Below are positions 34,940 to 42,205 of a DNA stretch of 42,205 bases, one piece after another. The notes under the pieces are model-generated. The model did not search any database and was not told where the DNA came from. It saw only the letters and a list, made by a program, of their open reading frames with translations. The DNA comes from Marinobacter vinifirmus (GTDB lineage: Bacteria; Pseudomonadota; Gammaproteobacteria; Pseudomonadales; Oleiphilaceae): the NCBI RefSeq assembly GCF_002258215.1, contig NZ_NEFY01000018.1, positions 1-42,205 on the forward strand, given 5' to 3'. Each line of letters begins with the position of its first letter. Within the stretch, counting starts at the first letter, position 1. A program made the translations under genes and the position numbers.

Positions 34940-35638
34940 TTAACCCGCCAGCTTTGGAAGAAAAGACGTATCAACCCAGTAGCGTTTCAGGTTGCTCTCA
35001 TCCACCAGCACGGGCACCGTGTCCCGTTCGATGTGGTTACTGGGATCAAACCACAGGTTATCACTGCGAAACACGTGTAAGTCACCGGTTTGGGGATGCT
35101 GCCACTGACAGACGATTCGGAACGGGTTACGGCCGTTAACCGTGAGGCTTGTGTTCTGCTCGACCGATGAAAATTTCGCGAGTACTTCGGTGCCCTTGTC
35201 TTTCAGATAGGCAGTTGATCGGACCTTCATCCAGCTATAAACCAACATTCCGGCCCCAATGGCTCCGAAAACCAGTCCCAAGCAACCAAGGATGATCGGC
35301 AGCCCCCACAGGGAGAAGAAGGTGTTAATTCTGGCACTTTCAGGAGTTGTTGACTCATACAGCACAGACACTGTTTCACCACGACTGAAAGCTGGGGGAT
35401 TGGAACCAGAACGTGACCGGAACTCTACCTCCCGACCATTCGCGTCTTCGAAGACCAGCACAGGATAAAACGTTGTCGAATCGCTTGAGCGGGACCGCTC
35501 AAGGTCGATTACCGTACCAACAGTTTCAGATGCACGCTCAATGAACTTGGAGGTGTTTATATAGCTCATCATTGCGCCGATAAGCAGCCCCGCACCAATG
35601 AGGGTGAAGACGTCTTTGAGGATTCTCAGGGTTTTCAA
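34940..35638 (-). CDS. DUF3592 membrane protein (232 aa)
   Basis: Two transmembrane helices (about 10-28, FTLIGAGLLIGAMMSYI; about 110-135, LWGLPIILGCLGLVFGAIGAGMLVYSW) flank an extracytoplasmic beta-domain. That domain has the DUF3592 pattern TVGTVIDLERSRSSDSTTFYPVLVFEDANGREVEFRSRSGSNPPAFSRGETVSVLYE. A second soluble domain follows. The start is TTG at 35638 with AAGGAG 7 nt upstream, a strong site; no better ATG exists. Divergent from the SUMF1-like lipoprotein. GC is about 50 percent in parts, lower than the catabolic operons. Role unknown. Confidence 0.85.
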   Translation of the reverse strand: MKTLRILKDVFTLIGAGLLIGAMMSYINTSKFIERASETVGTVIDLERSRSSDSTTFYPVLVFEDANGREVEFRSRSGSNPPAFSRGETVSVLYESTTPESARINTFFSLWGLPIILGCLGLVFGAIGAGMLVYSWMKVRSTAYLKDKGTEVLAKFSSVEQNTSLTVNGRNPFRIVCQWQHPQTGDLHVFRSDNLWFDPSNHIERDTVPVLVDESNLKRYWVDTSFLPKLAG

Positions 35639-35860
35639 TGTATCTCTCCTTGAACTGAATTTTCTTCCATGCGGTGTATCCCCGTCCTGTTAACTACAGG
35701 AATGGACATGCTTAGCAGCCGGCATTATATCGCGACAGGAGTGGGAGAAAGGTACGATTCCGCGAAATTGGGAAATCAGTCACCCATTCTTTTTTTCTGG
35801 CAGGCGATAGCTGGTATTATCGCTGCCAACATGGATTGTAAACCGCTGCAAGGAGCACAA
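35639..35860. promoter_or_regulatory. Region before the SUMF1-like lipoprotein gene
   Basis: 222 bp between divergent genes. The reading frame upstream of 35861 is open but the residues look non-natural; the AAGGAG site at 35850-35855 sets the start. A small dyad CCTGT-ACAGG lies at 35685-35699. The region is AT-rich near 35785-35825. No clear promoter or operator identified. Confidence 0.4.
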
Positions 35861-36793
35861 ATGCGCAATCTGCTCTCATCGTCCGTTATCGTTGCTTTCT
35901 TCGCTGGTTGTACTTCGGTTACCAGTGAGAGGCTCAACAATGCTCAGATTGAAGCCATTCAGGGCCGCGTTGAAGAACGCCACCCAAACCTTTCTTCCTC
36001 TCAACAAACCGCAATTACAGAACTGGTTGTACGGGCTGTAGACAATATGGTTTTTGTGGAAGGTGGAAGCTTCATGATGGGGGAGTTTGGGGTGCCCTGT
36101 GAGCCTGGATCCACGGAACTCTGCAACGCCGATTTCTCGCCAGACAACGATTATGCCCACAAGGTAACCTTAGACGACTACTATCTGTCCAAGTTCGAAA
36201 CTACGCTTAGTGACTTTGACTTGTATCGCGAAATTATGGGCAGAACGCCTTACGCACCAGAGTTAAGGGCGAGAGAGGATCGACAGCACTTGTTTCAGCT
36301 GGATCTCCCGGCATGGACAAAAACTTGGCAAGAAGCCAAGGACTATTGTGTCTGGCTGGGTGAACTGGCGAACAGACCGTTCAATCTACCCTCGGAAGCG
36401 CAATGGGAGTTCGCGGCCAGAAACCGTGGAAAGAACGTGCTCTATGCCACGAATAATGGTGAGTACACACCAGGGGTAAATACTCCGCCCGACGATGGTC
36501 CAGCTAAAATGCGCCCGGTCGACAGCTTTCCCCCCAACCCTCTAGGCATCCACAACCTGACGTCCAACAGTGCGGAGTGGACGCTAGACTGGTACTCCGA
36601 GACTTACTATCAAGAAAGTCCGGAAATGAACCCGACCGGTCCCTCAACCGGAGAGACAAAAGTTATTCGCTCAGGAGGTTACAGAACTGCCAGTCCCAAT
36701 AAGACCACCATACTGAGGGACCATGTAAATCCTGTAGAAGAGCACTATTACGAATCTTTGGGTTTCCGTTGCGGTCAAACTCACACAAGATGA
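35861..36793 (+). CDS. SUMF1/FGE-fold lipoprotein next to a T6SS cargo gene (310 aa)
   Basis: Lipobox FAGC (Cys17) in [20 protein letters not shown], so a periplasm-facing lipoprotein. From about residue 65 comes a formylglycine-generating-enzyme fold: [83 protein letters not shown] and SLGFRCG. The paired catalytic Cys of true FGE are not evident, so an enzymatic role is doubtful. TagR, a T6SS posttranslational regulator, has the same fold. Start ATG at 35861 with AAGGAG. It converges on the LysM-headed effector-like gene and their 3' ends overlap by 13 bp. Immunity protein, TagR-like regulator or unrelated are all possible. Confidence 0.8.
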   Translation: MRNLLSSSVIVAFFAGCTSVTSERLNNAQIEAIQGRVEERHPNLSSSQQTAITELVVRAVDNMVFVEGGSFMMGEFGVPCEPGSTELCNADFSPDNDYAHKVTLDDYYLSKFETTLSDFDLYREIMGRTPYAPELRAREDRQHLFQLDLPAWTKTWQEAKDYCVWLGELANRPFNLPSEAQWEFAARNRGKNVLYATNNGEYTPGVNTPPDDGPAKMRPVDSFPPNPLGIHNLTSNSAEWTLDWYSETYYQESPEMNPTGPSTGETKVIRSGGYRTASPNKTTILRDHVNPVEEHYYESLGFRCGQTHTR

Positions 36794-39291
36794 CTTGTAT
36801 GAGTTTGATTAAGCATATCTAAACGAGCTACCAGTCTATTGATTTTCTGGTTGATAGGTATTGGAGACCAAGCCAATTTCAATGATTGCCTGGTCGGTTT
36901 TATAGCCAAATCTGAAAGAATCCAGTTTTGAAATTGCGACAACTGACTATCGGTGCTTCCATCATCCAGAATGGCAGTCAATTTTCTCAAACTATCCATG
37001 GGGTCGACTTTTTCACCACCCTCAGACATGTGCTCAAGCGTTTCGAAAAATTTTCGCCATGTCCGGATCTGCGAGACCAGAATAAGAAGGGCTGTTTCCT
37101 GTTTTTCTTCCCAGCTATCAATAAACGTCTCACACAGAGTCGACATCATCATACCCAGAGTTTCAGGGGGTAATTGATGATAAGGCAATCCATTAAACGC
37201 TAGGTCCTCAAGTTTTTCCTTACCTTTTGCCCCGTCTATGATGTTGTTGGCCAGCGATTCTGCAGCAACTTTTCTCTCCGATCTCGCCGCCCAAATGCGA
37301 TTAAACACATAAGCCGGGCTACTCAACAGTTCAATCAAATCTGTGGCACTTTCAGAGAAGGAAAGGTAAAGCGATCGCGCCCATTGATGGAACAGCTCCG
37401 CTTGTATATTGGACAGATATTGATAGTCCACTTCCGATAACACTTCAAAAATAGTCTTAGCGAGGTTCCACACCTTATCGGCGCCGATTTCACAGCCAAA
37501 AGAACCACTGGCGCCTGGCCCAAAGACTAATCGACCTTTACAGACAAAATAGATCTTATCCGCCAAGAAACGAAGCTCAAAATCAAACCCCGCGCCGGCT
37601 CCGACTGCGAGCGTCCCGCCGATAGAGATATTGAACAAGTCTTGCCAATCTGCGTTCTTCCGATATTGCTCCTCGGGATGAACCCAGCTGAACTTGCCTG
37701 CTATCGCACCTCCAGCTTCAGCACCGGCAAAAGCGTCACCCGTGACGGCCAATCCTGCATTCGGACTTGCTTCGACCTTTTTGTTTTCCGACAACAGAAA
37801 CGAGGCCGCTCCGGAAGATAACCTTACGTTAGCTTCACCACTGGCTCGACCACCAGCAAAACAATTCAGGGTAATGTCACCGGAAAAACGGAAAGCACCA
37901 AACGCCAGATCAGCTAACTCGCCGCTACGATTACGATACGTAAACCGACAATCCCACCCGGCTTCATTCGGGACAAACACCTCCGCCAGCTTTGCCTCGG
38001 CTTCAATCAATGCCAGTGACGCGCTGGCCTTGGTCCCGATATCGATTTCCCCTTCACTGAGGTTAAAAGCATTAACGCCGGCACTGGCTTGCATGGCGAA
38101 ACGCATCAAGTGGGCTTCTGCGCTAACTTGGAAACTATTTTCTACAGATGTCTCTCCTTCATCCCCTGATGTCCAGGTTAACTTCGAGTGCTCTTCCCCC
38201 AACAAATAGAAATCATCACTAGCCTCAGCAAACTTCACTTCAATATTACCCAATGGGCTTTTTGCAGCGTCTGCTGATATGCCATCGCGGATCTGGCCAA
38301 ACAGTGCCTTTGCGGTGCCGGTTCGATCTCGCAGCATGTTGGATATTGACTTTGTTTTGCGCACATAGCGAATAGCCCCGTATTCGGTGACCAACCTCCG
38401 GTAAGCTTCACGGCGAATGTAATACCAGCGACCCGGTCGGCTGAAAACCATAACTTCGACGATTCCGGTTTCCCGCTTGGTTCTTCTCTGGGAAACAAAG
38501 CCCCTCTCTTTACTGTTGCTTCGGGAAGTCAGAAATTCATTTGATGAGATGCCTGTTCCTTTTACACCGGTGGAGGCACTTCCCTTTTCCAGCTTCGCCA
38601 CTAGTTTATTGCGCTCTTCCCGCAGCATCGCTAGTCGCTTTTCCTTTGCGGCACTCTCAATACTTTCTCGTTTCCCTGCATCCGGTCGGGCAAAGGTCAG
38701 GTAATAGTCCGGATCATAGTCGTTATACCATTGAATCTGTTCATCAATAGCGGCGATCTGTGACTGGATTGTTGACGCCTTGGTAACGTTTTCATCTTCA
38801 CTCGCCTCAGGCTCAGGCTCAATTACCCCCATCTCTGCAGCTTTGTCCATCCAGCGGCGTTTAGGGCTTATTTCACCAGATTCAGGATCATGCACAGCGT
38901 CCTGAGCACTTTTGAATTCAGCCATCAGTGCGTCAACTTCATCAATTTCCTTCAGCAGAAAATCAGCCGCATTCTGCGGCAGTGCAACGCACCATTTGCC
39001 ATCACCGGCTCCGGTAACATGGATGATTTCAGTGTAATCATCTGTGCACTCAGTACACGATGCCTGCCCTTTCGCTTCACTACCAGTTGAACGGGGAGCT
39101 CTTAGAACATCAGTTTTTTGAGAACTCTGGCCCATTTCATTTGCCGGAATTATCAACTCCCAACCAACCTGGATATGGTCCTTGTTCGTGACTTCAGGGT
39201 TGACTGACTGAAGTCTTCTGACAGTTGTCTGATAGTGGTTGGCGATGGCCGAGAGTGTATCCCCGGCCTGAACTTTATGAGTTGTTTGCAT
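36781..39291 (-). CDS. Putative T6SS cargo effector with N-terminal LysM domain (836 aa)
   Basis: N-terminal LysM fold (5-49; [46 protein letters not shown]). Next come a CTEC motif near 78, a charged helical part (about 110-250), and a Gly/Ala-rich predicted beta region (about 385-608; [43 protein letters not shown]). A helical C-terminal domain (about 609-836) closes it. No signal peptide. I recognise no nuclease, lipase, amidase or pore domain. The start ATG at 39291 has GGAGAAAG; the first 17 bp overlap the DUF4123 gene. Order VgrG, DUF4123, this protein is the standard T6SS cargo layout. GC is about 45-50 percent, below the rest of the window. Confidence 0.82.
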   Translation of the reverse strand: MQTTHKVQAGDTLSAIANHYQTTVRRLQSVNPEVTNKDHIQVGWELIIPANEMGQSSQKTDVLRAPRSTGSEAKGQASCTECTDDYTEIIHVTGAGDGKWCVALPQNAADFLLKEIDEVDALMAEFKSAQDAVHDPESGEISPKRRWMDKAAEMGVIEPEPEASEDENVTKASTIQSQIAAIDEQIQWYNDYDPDYYLTFARPDAGKRESIESAAKEKRLAMLREERNKLVAKLEKGSASTGVKGTGISSNEFLTSRSNSKERGFVSQRRTKRETGIVEVMVFSRPGRWYYIRREAYRRLVTEYGAIRYVRKTKSISNMLRDRTGTAKALFGQIRDGISADAAKSPLGNIEVKFAEASDDFYLLGEEHSKLTWTSGDEGETSVENSFQVSAEAHLMRFAMQASAGVNAFNLSEGEIDIGTKASASLALIEAEAKLAEVFVPNEAGWDCRFTYRNRSGELADLAFGAFRFSGDITLNCFAGGRASGEANVRLSSGAASFLLSENKKVEASPNAGLAVTGDAFAGAEAGGAIAGKFSWVHPEEQYRKNADWQDLFNISIGGTLAVGAGAGFDFELRFLADKIYFVCKGRLVFGPGASGSFGCEIGADKVWNLAKTIFEVLSEVDYQYLSNIQAELFHQWARSLYLSFSESATDLIELLSSPAYVFNRIWAARSERKVAAESLANNIIDGAKGKEKLEDLAFNGLPYHQLPPETLGMMMSTLCETFIDSWEEKQETALLILVSQIRTWRKFFETLEHMSEGGEKVDPMDSLRKLTAILDDGSTDSQLSQFQNWILSDLAIKPTRQSLKLAWSPIPINQKINRLVARLDMLNQTHTSHLV

Positions 39292-40150
39292 GAGCTTTCT
39301 CCGACATGCTTTCCATAGCAATCAGACGGTCTCTTGGCGAGAGATCGTCTCGGGATAACGCTTCCTGATACGGTTCAGAATGATGAAAATCTGCTCCCAA
39401 CTGGAGCGCCAACCTCAACCAGCGCTCAAGATAGGCCGCACTCAAAAAACCAGCTTTCTGGGCTTCTTCGAGGCAGTTAAACACCCATACAGCGGGCCGC
39501 TTCGTGTGGCCTAACGCCTCATCGTAATAAGTGGCATACCCGCTTGCTTCACCCGCCAGCCAATACCGCTCCGAATTCTTGAGTTCTGTGGCGGACACCA
39601 CTACCTGGCCCGAATCACGCAGTTCATCAGCGGGTTGATTACACCCCTGGCTTTCACGCCAGACATGGCCGTCATGCCAGTACCATTGGCGCCCCACAGC
39701 GAGAAAGTTCTGGCAGCTTTGTTTGCTCAAAACACACAACAGCGGAGCAAACATACGCGGCTCATAGAACCTCAGTAGTTGCTGCTTCTTCGGCAGTGAC
39801 TCAAAGAGCCAACGAGTCAGGTGCTGACGAAGTTCTTCCGCAGAAGAGCCTGAGGTAATCAAGATACCCATAGAAGATGATTCCAGCTGCAATTGCAGCT
39901 GTGTGCGAAAACCAGGTGCATCTCTCAAGTCAATAAGAATGGGACCACTTGCCCAGTCAGGCTGCCAGCTTGTTCCCTCAAACAGACTCCACCATTCGAT
40001 ACGTTCACCCACCGTGCCAGAGTAGAGCTGTTCAAGGAGCGTCTCATCGCTAGCCAAGTCCAGGATGGCAAAATCGTAGTTTTCCGGTGCAGTTGTTCTT
40101 GGGGCTATCAGCTCAAGTGTGCTGATGTAGTTTGCAGCGTCCATGCTCAT
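39275..40150 (-). CDS. DUF4123 T6SS effector adaptor (about 291 aa)
   Basis: DUF4123 proteins (Tap-1/TEC type) bind a cargo effector and load it onto the VgrG tip. This one begins [39 protein letters not shown] and has the usual early YAILD-like strand. [36 protein letters not shown] and WYWHDGHVW fit the family. It lies between VgrG (38 bp overlap) and the effector-like gene (17 bp overlap). The start may be ATG at 40150 or 40144; the TTG at 40153 is unlikely. Client is probably the LysM protein downstream. Confidence 0.87.
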   Translation of the reverse strand: MSMDAANYISTLELIAPRTTAPENYDFAILDLASDETLLEQLYSGTVGERIEWWSLFEGTSWQPDWASGPILIDLRDAPGFRTQLQLQLESSSMGILITSGSSAEELRQHLTRWLFESLPKKQQLLRFYEPRMFAPLLCVLSKQSCQNFLAVGRQWYWHDGHVWRESQGCNQPADELRDSGQVVVSATELKNSERYWLAGEASGYATYYDEALGHTKRPAVWVFNCLEEAQKAGFLSAAYLERWLRLALQLGADFHHSEPYQEALSRDDLSPRDRLIAMESMSEKAHANNS

Positions 40151-42205
40151 CAAACTCGCAGTTGGTTACTGACAGCGCTCCTTCACGAGCGGCTTGTTTA
40201 AGCAATGGGGAGCGGAGTTTTGCTCCAGACGCACTGAAGCGCTGGGAGGCCAGTGCCAGCTGGGCATGCTCAACTTTCGGCGAGTGATGTTCAGCAATTA
40301 ACGCTGGCTTGGCCGGAGTCTGCGCCCCAACCCCACTACCACTCCCCGGCCCACCCCCGGAGTTCATCCGCACCAGCGGCCCTGACACCGTCACCCCGCT
40401 CGGGTCCACCTTCACAAAACTGCCGCCCGCATTCAGCGTTACCTCGGCTCCGGCTTCAATCACTATTTTCATACCGGCCTTGTGGTGAATCTCCGTACCG
40501 GCTTCCACCAGCTGGTTCTTGCCCTGCTTGCTGTGGTGGCTTCCGTTAACGGTGAGGCTGTAGTCGGCGCCGATGCTTTCCCGTCGTTCGCCTTCGGTGG
40601 TGTGGTGGCTATTGCCTTTGGTGTGGCTGAAGCGGTTGTTCTCCACCGTCAGGTGGCTGTCGTTCTTGATGACTTCGGTGCGGTTGTGTTCGGTCAGCAG
40701 GTCCAGGTCTTTCTGGGCGTGCACGTAGATTTGTTCTTCGTCCGCTTCGTCTTCAAACCGCAGCTCGTTGCTGCCCTCACCCTTGTGGGTTTTGGTTTTC
40801 AGGGTGGTTCTTGTTTTGTGTTCTGGCAGCGCGTACGGCGGTGTGTTGGTGGCTTGGTAGGTGCGGCCGGTAATAATGGGCTGGTCCGGGTCGCCATCCA
40901 GGAAGGAAACGATCACTTCGTGGCCGATTCTGGGCAGGGCCATAAAGCCGTATTGGCCACCGGCCCAGCCCTGAGCCACGCGCAGCCAGGCGCTGGAGTG
41001 TTCGTCATTTTTTGAGTAGCGGTCCCATGGAAACCGGACTTTGACGCGGCCGTACTGATCGCAGTGGATTTCTTCCCCTTCCGGGCCGGTGACGAGGGCC
41101 ATCTGGGGGCCGTCCATCATGGGTTTGTGATTGCGGTAGTTGTATAAGGTACGCCAGGTTTTGTCGGCCGGGATAGCGCTGAAATCGTTGTGGTAGCTGG
41201 TGGGTTCGCTGCCACCCTCTTCTTCCACCGCCTGGGGCTGTTTGCCGGTGTGGGTGATGGCAGTCAGCAGCCATTCCCGGTTCAGGGTCTGGCTGTCGTG
41301 TTCCTGCAATTCCACTTTGGCGCCTGGGGTGAAGTCCGGGCGGTTGCTTTCGCCCTTGGCCAGGGAGGCGTCGTTTCTGAGGGCGTCCAGTCTGGCCTGG
41401 GTGAAGGGCTGGCCGCTGGCGTCGGCTTTGTAGCGGCCTGGGTAATCGTAGTGTTGATAATCTTCGCGGTGGTTCGGGCTGCCGGCGCTTTGTTCGTGCA
41501 TCAGGGCGTAGGCCGGATTCTTGAAGGTGTAGTCCTTCGTGGCTACGGAGGAAGCACGCACCCGCTCTTCGTAGGCAAAGCTGAATACGCAGGCTTGCTG
41601 GGTGCTGCCTCCGGCTCTGGTGTTGCAGGTCACGGGTTCCAGTTTCGGGGCATCGCCGTGGTGGTCAGCAAGAATCAGTGCTGGTTGTTCTTCACCATCC
41701 ACGCTGCCGTGCTGGTAGCGGTAGTGCCAGCCTTCTTCGGCGGCCAGTCGTTCCAGGAACTGCAGGTCGGTTTCCCGGTGCTGGACACAGTATTCCCGTT
41801 CTTCGGGTGGGCGTTTGAAGTCGAAGATGGAATCAACAATGCCCCGCTCTTCCAGCAAGGTTCGCACAATGGCGTCGGTAGTCTGGGCCTGGAAGATGCG
41901 GCTGTTGTGCATCAGGCCCAGACGCCATAACGGCGGCTGGATGACCACTTCATAGCGGGTGCGACGGTGGCCGGTGTTGCCACGAACAAACTCATTCACC
42001 ACGCCGGTGAAACGGCGCAACGGTTGCCCATCCTGCCAAACCACCAGGTCTACCGGTTGTTCCAGAATGTCGGCAGCGGCCACGTCTGGGTCAGTACTGG
42101 CCAACTCTAACCGGCCATGAAACAAGGAAGACAGGTGTTCGGTCAGCGCGAAGCCAACTACCGAAAAGTGATCAGAGGGGAATTCGCCTACACGGGCGGT
42201 GAACT
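40113..42205 (-). CDS. vgrG: VgrG spike protein, type VI secretion (5' end outside window)
   Basis: Reads off the right edge. Visible start residues FTARVGEFPSDHFSVVGFALTEHLSSLFHGRLELAS show that only a few codons are missing. Gp27-like part: RRTRYEVVIQPPLWRLGLMHNSRIFQ, FLERLAAEEGWHYRY. OB-fold/spike part: GPEGEEIHCDQYGRVKVRFPWDRYSKNDEHSSAWLRVAQGWAGGQYGFMALPRIGHEVIVSFLDGDPDQPIITGRTYQ. A DUF2345-like beta-helix follows. After PSGVTVSGPLVRMNSGGG there is a non-canonical tail of about 90 residues ending in a Cys/His-rich [12 protein letters not shown]. The tail probably docks the cargo. Overlaps the DUF4123 start. Confidence 0.93.
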   Translation of the reverse strand, partial: FTARVGEFPSDHFSVVGFALTEHLSSLFHGRLELASTDPDVAAADILEQPVDLVVWQDGQPLRRFTGVVNEFVRGNTGHRRTRYEVVIQPPLWRLGLMHNSRIFQAQTTDAIVRTLLEERGIVDSIFDFKRPPEEREYCVQHRETDLQFLERLAAEEGWHYRYQHGSVDGEEQPALILADHHGDAPKLEPVTCNTRAGGSTQQACVFSFAYEERVRASSVATKDYTFKNPAYALMHEQSAGSPNHREDYQHYDYPGRYKADASGQPFTQARLDALRNDASLAKGESNRPDFTPGAKVELQEHDSQTLNREWLLTAITHTGKQPQAVEEEGGSEPTSYHNDFSAIPADKTWRTLYNYRNHKPMMDGPQMALVTGPEGEEIHCDQYGRVKVRFPWDRYSKNDEHSSAWLRVAQGWAGGQYGFMALPRIGHEVIVSFLDGDPDQPIITGRTYQATNTPPYALPEHKTRTTLKTKTHKGEGSNELRFEDEADEEQIYVHAQKDLDLLTEHNRTEVIKNDSHLTVENNRFSHTKGNSHHTTEGERRESIGADYSLTVNGSHHSKQGKNQLVEAGTEIHHKAGMKIVIEAGAEVTLNAGGSFVKVDPSGVTVSGPLVRMNSGGGPGSGSGVGAQTPAKPALIAEHHSPKVEHAQLALASQRFSASGAKLRSPLLKQAAREGALSVTNCEFDEHGRCKLHQHT

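Overview
The window looks like chromosomal DNA of a GC-rich (about 60 percent) marine gammaproteobacterium. Protein style and gene content suggest Marinobacter or a close relative. This is judged from the translated proteins only; no database search was possible.

Layout. (1) 0.27-7.5 kb: two leftward acyl-CoA catabolic units. One is SDR + acyl-CoA dehydrogenase, followed after a repeat-filled gap by a thiolase, and fits isoleucine (2-methylbutyryl-CoA) oxidation. The other is acyl-CoA dehydrogenase + thiolase, with a divergent AraC-type regulator. (2) 7.9-15.1 kb: a complete leucine-degradation operon, liuR-liuA-liuB-liuC-liuD-liuE. (3) 15.1-16.8 kb: a RIO1-type kinase and an SGNH esterase. 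(4) 16.8-23.8 kb: a leftward valine-degradation operon (mmsA, isobutyryl-CoA dehydrogenase, enoyl-CoA hydratase, 3-hydroxyisobutyryl-CoA hydrolase, mmsB, PaaI-like thioesterase) with a divergent AraC-type regulator. Regions 1, 2 and 4 together cover most post-transamination steps for the three branched-chain amino acids. (5) 23.9-26.5 kb: an orphan XdhC-like protein, a small secreted protein and a zinc-metallopeptidase-like lipoprotein. (6) 26.7-33.0 kb: a polyamine-type ABC transporter (potFGHI-like) converging on an oxidoreductase + proline-racemase-family pair. (7) 33.2-35.6 kb: an AI-2E/PerM-type membrane protein, a DUF393 protein and a DUF3592 protein. (8) 35.8-42.2 kb: a lower-GC type VI secretion cargo cassette. 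It holds VgrG (cut by the window end), a DUF4123 adaptor, a large LysM-headed putative effector with no toxin domain I recognise, and a convergent SUMF1-fold lipoprotein.

Two non-coding patterns run through the window. First, six long hairpins share a near-invariant loop (core CTGAGCGAAGCGAG or its complement), while their 20-22 bp stems differ in sequence and stay paired by matching changes. Four of them form two head-to-head composites of about 400 bp with CTGG...CCAG ends, and a third composite is cut by the window start. Second, a 17-18 bp near-palindrome (TTTACGTTTACGTAAAC and TTTACGTTAACGTCAAC) lies in front of both the isoleucine-type unit and liuR. This is the expected signature of the MerR-family repressor LiuR and joins the two pathways into one regulon.

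Most likely under-described items: the LysM/VgrG/DUF4123/SUMF1 cassette, the covarying hairpin family, and a proline-racemase-family enzyme with both catalytic cysteines replaced.
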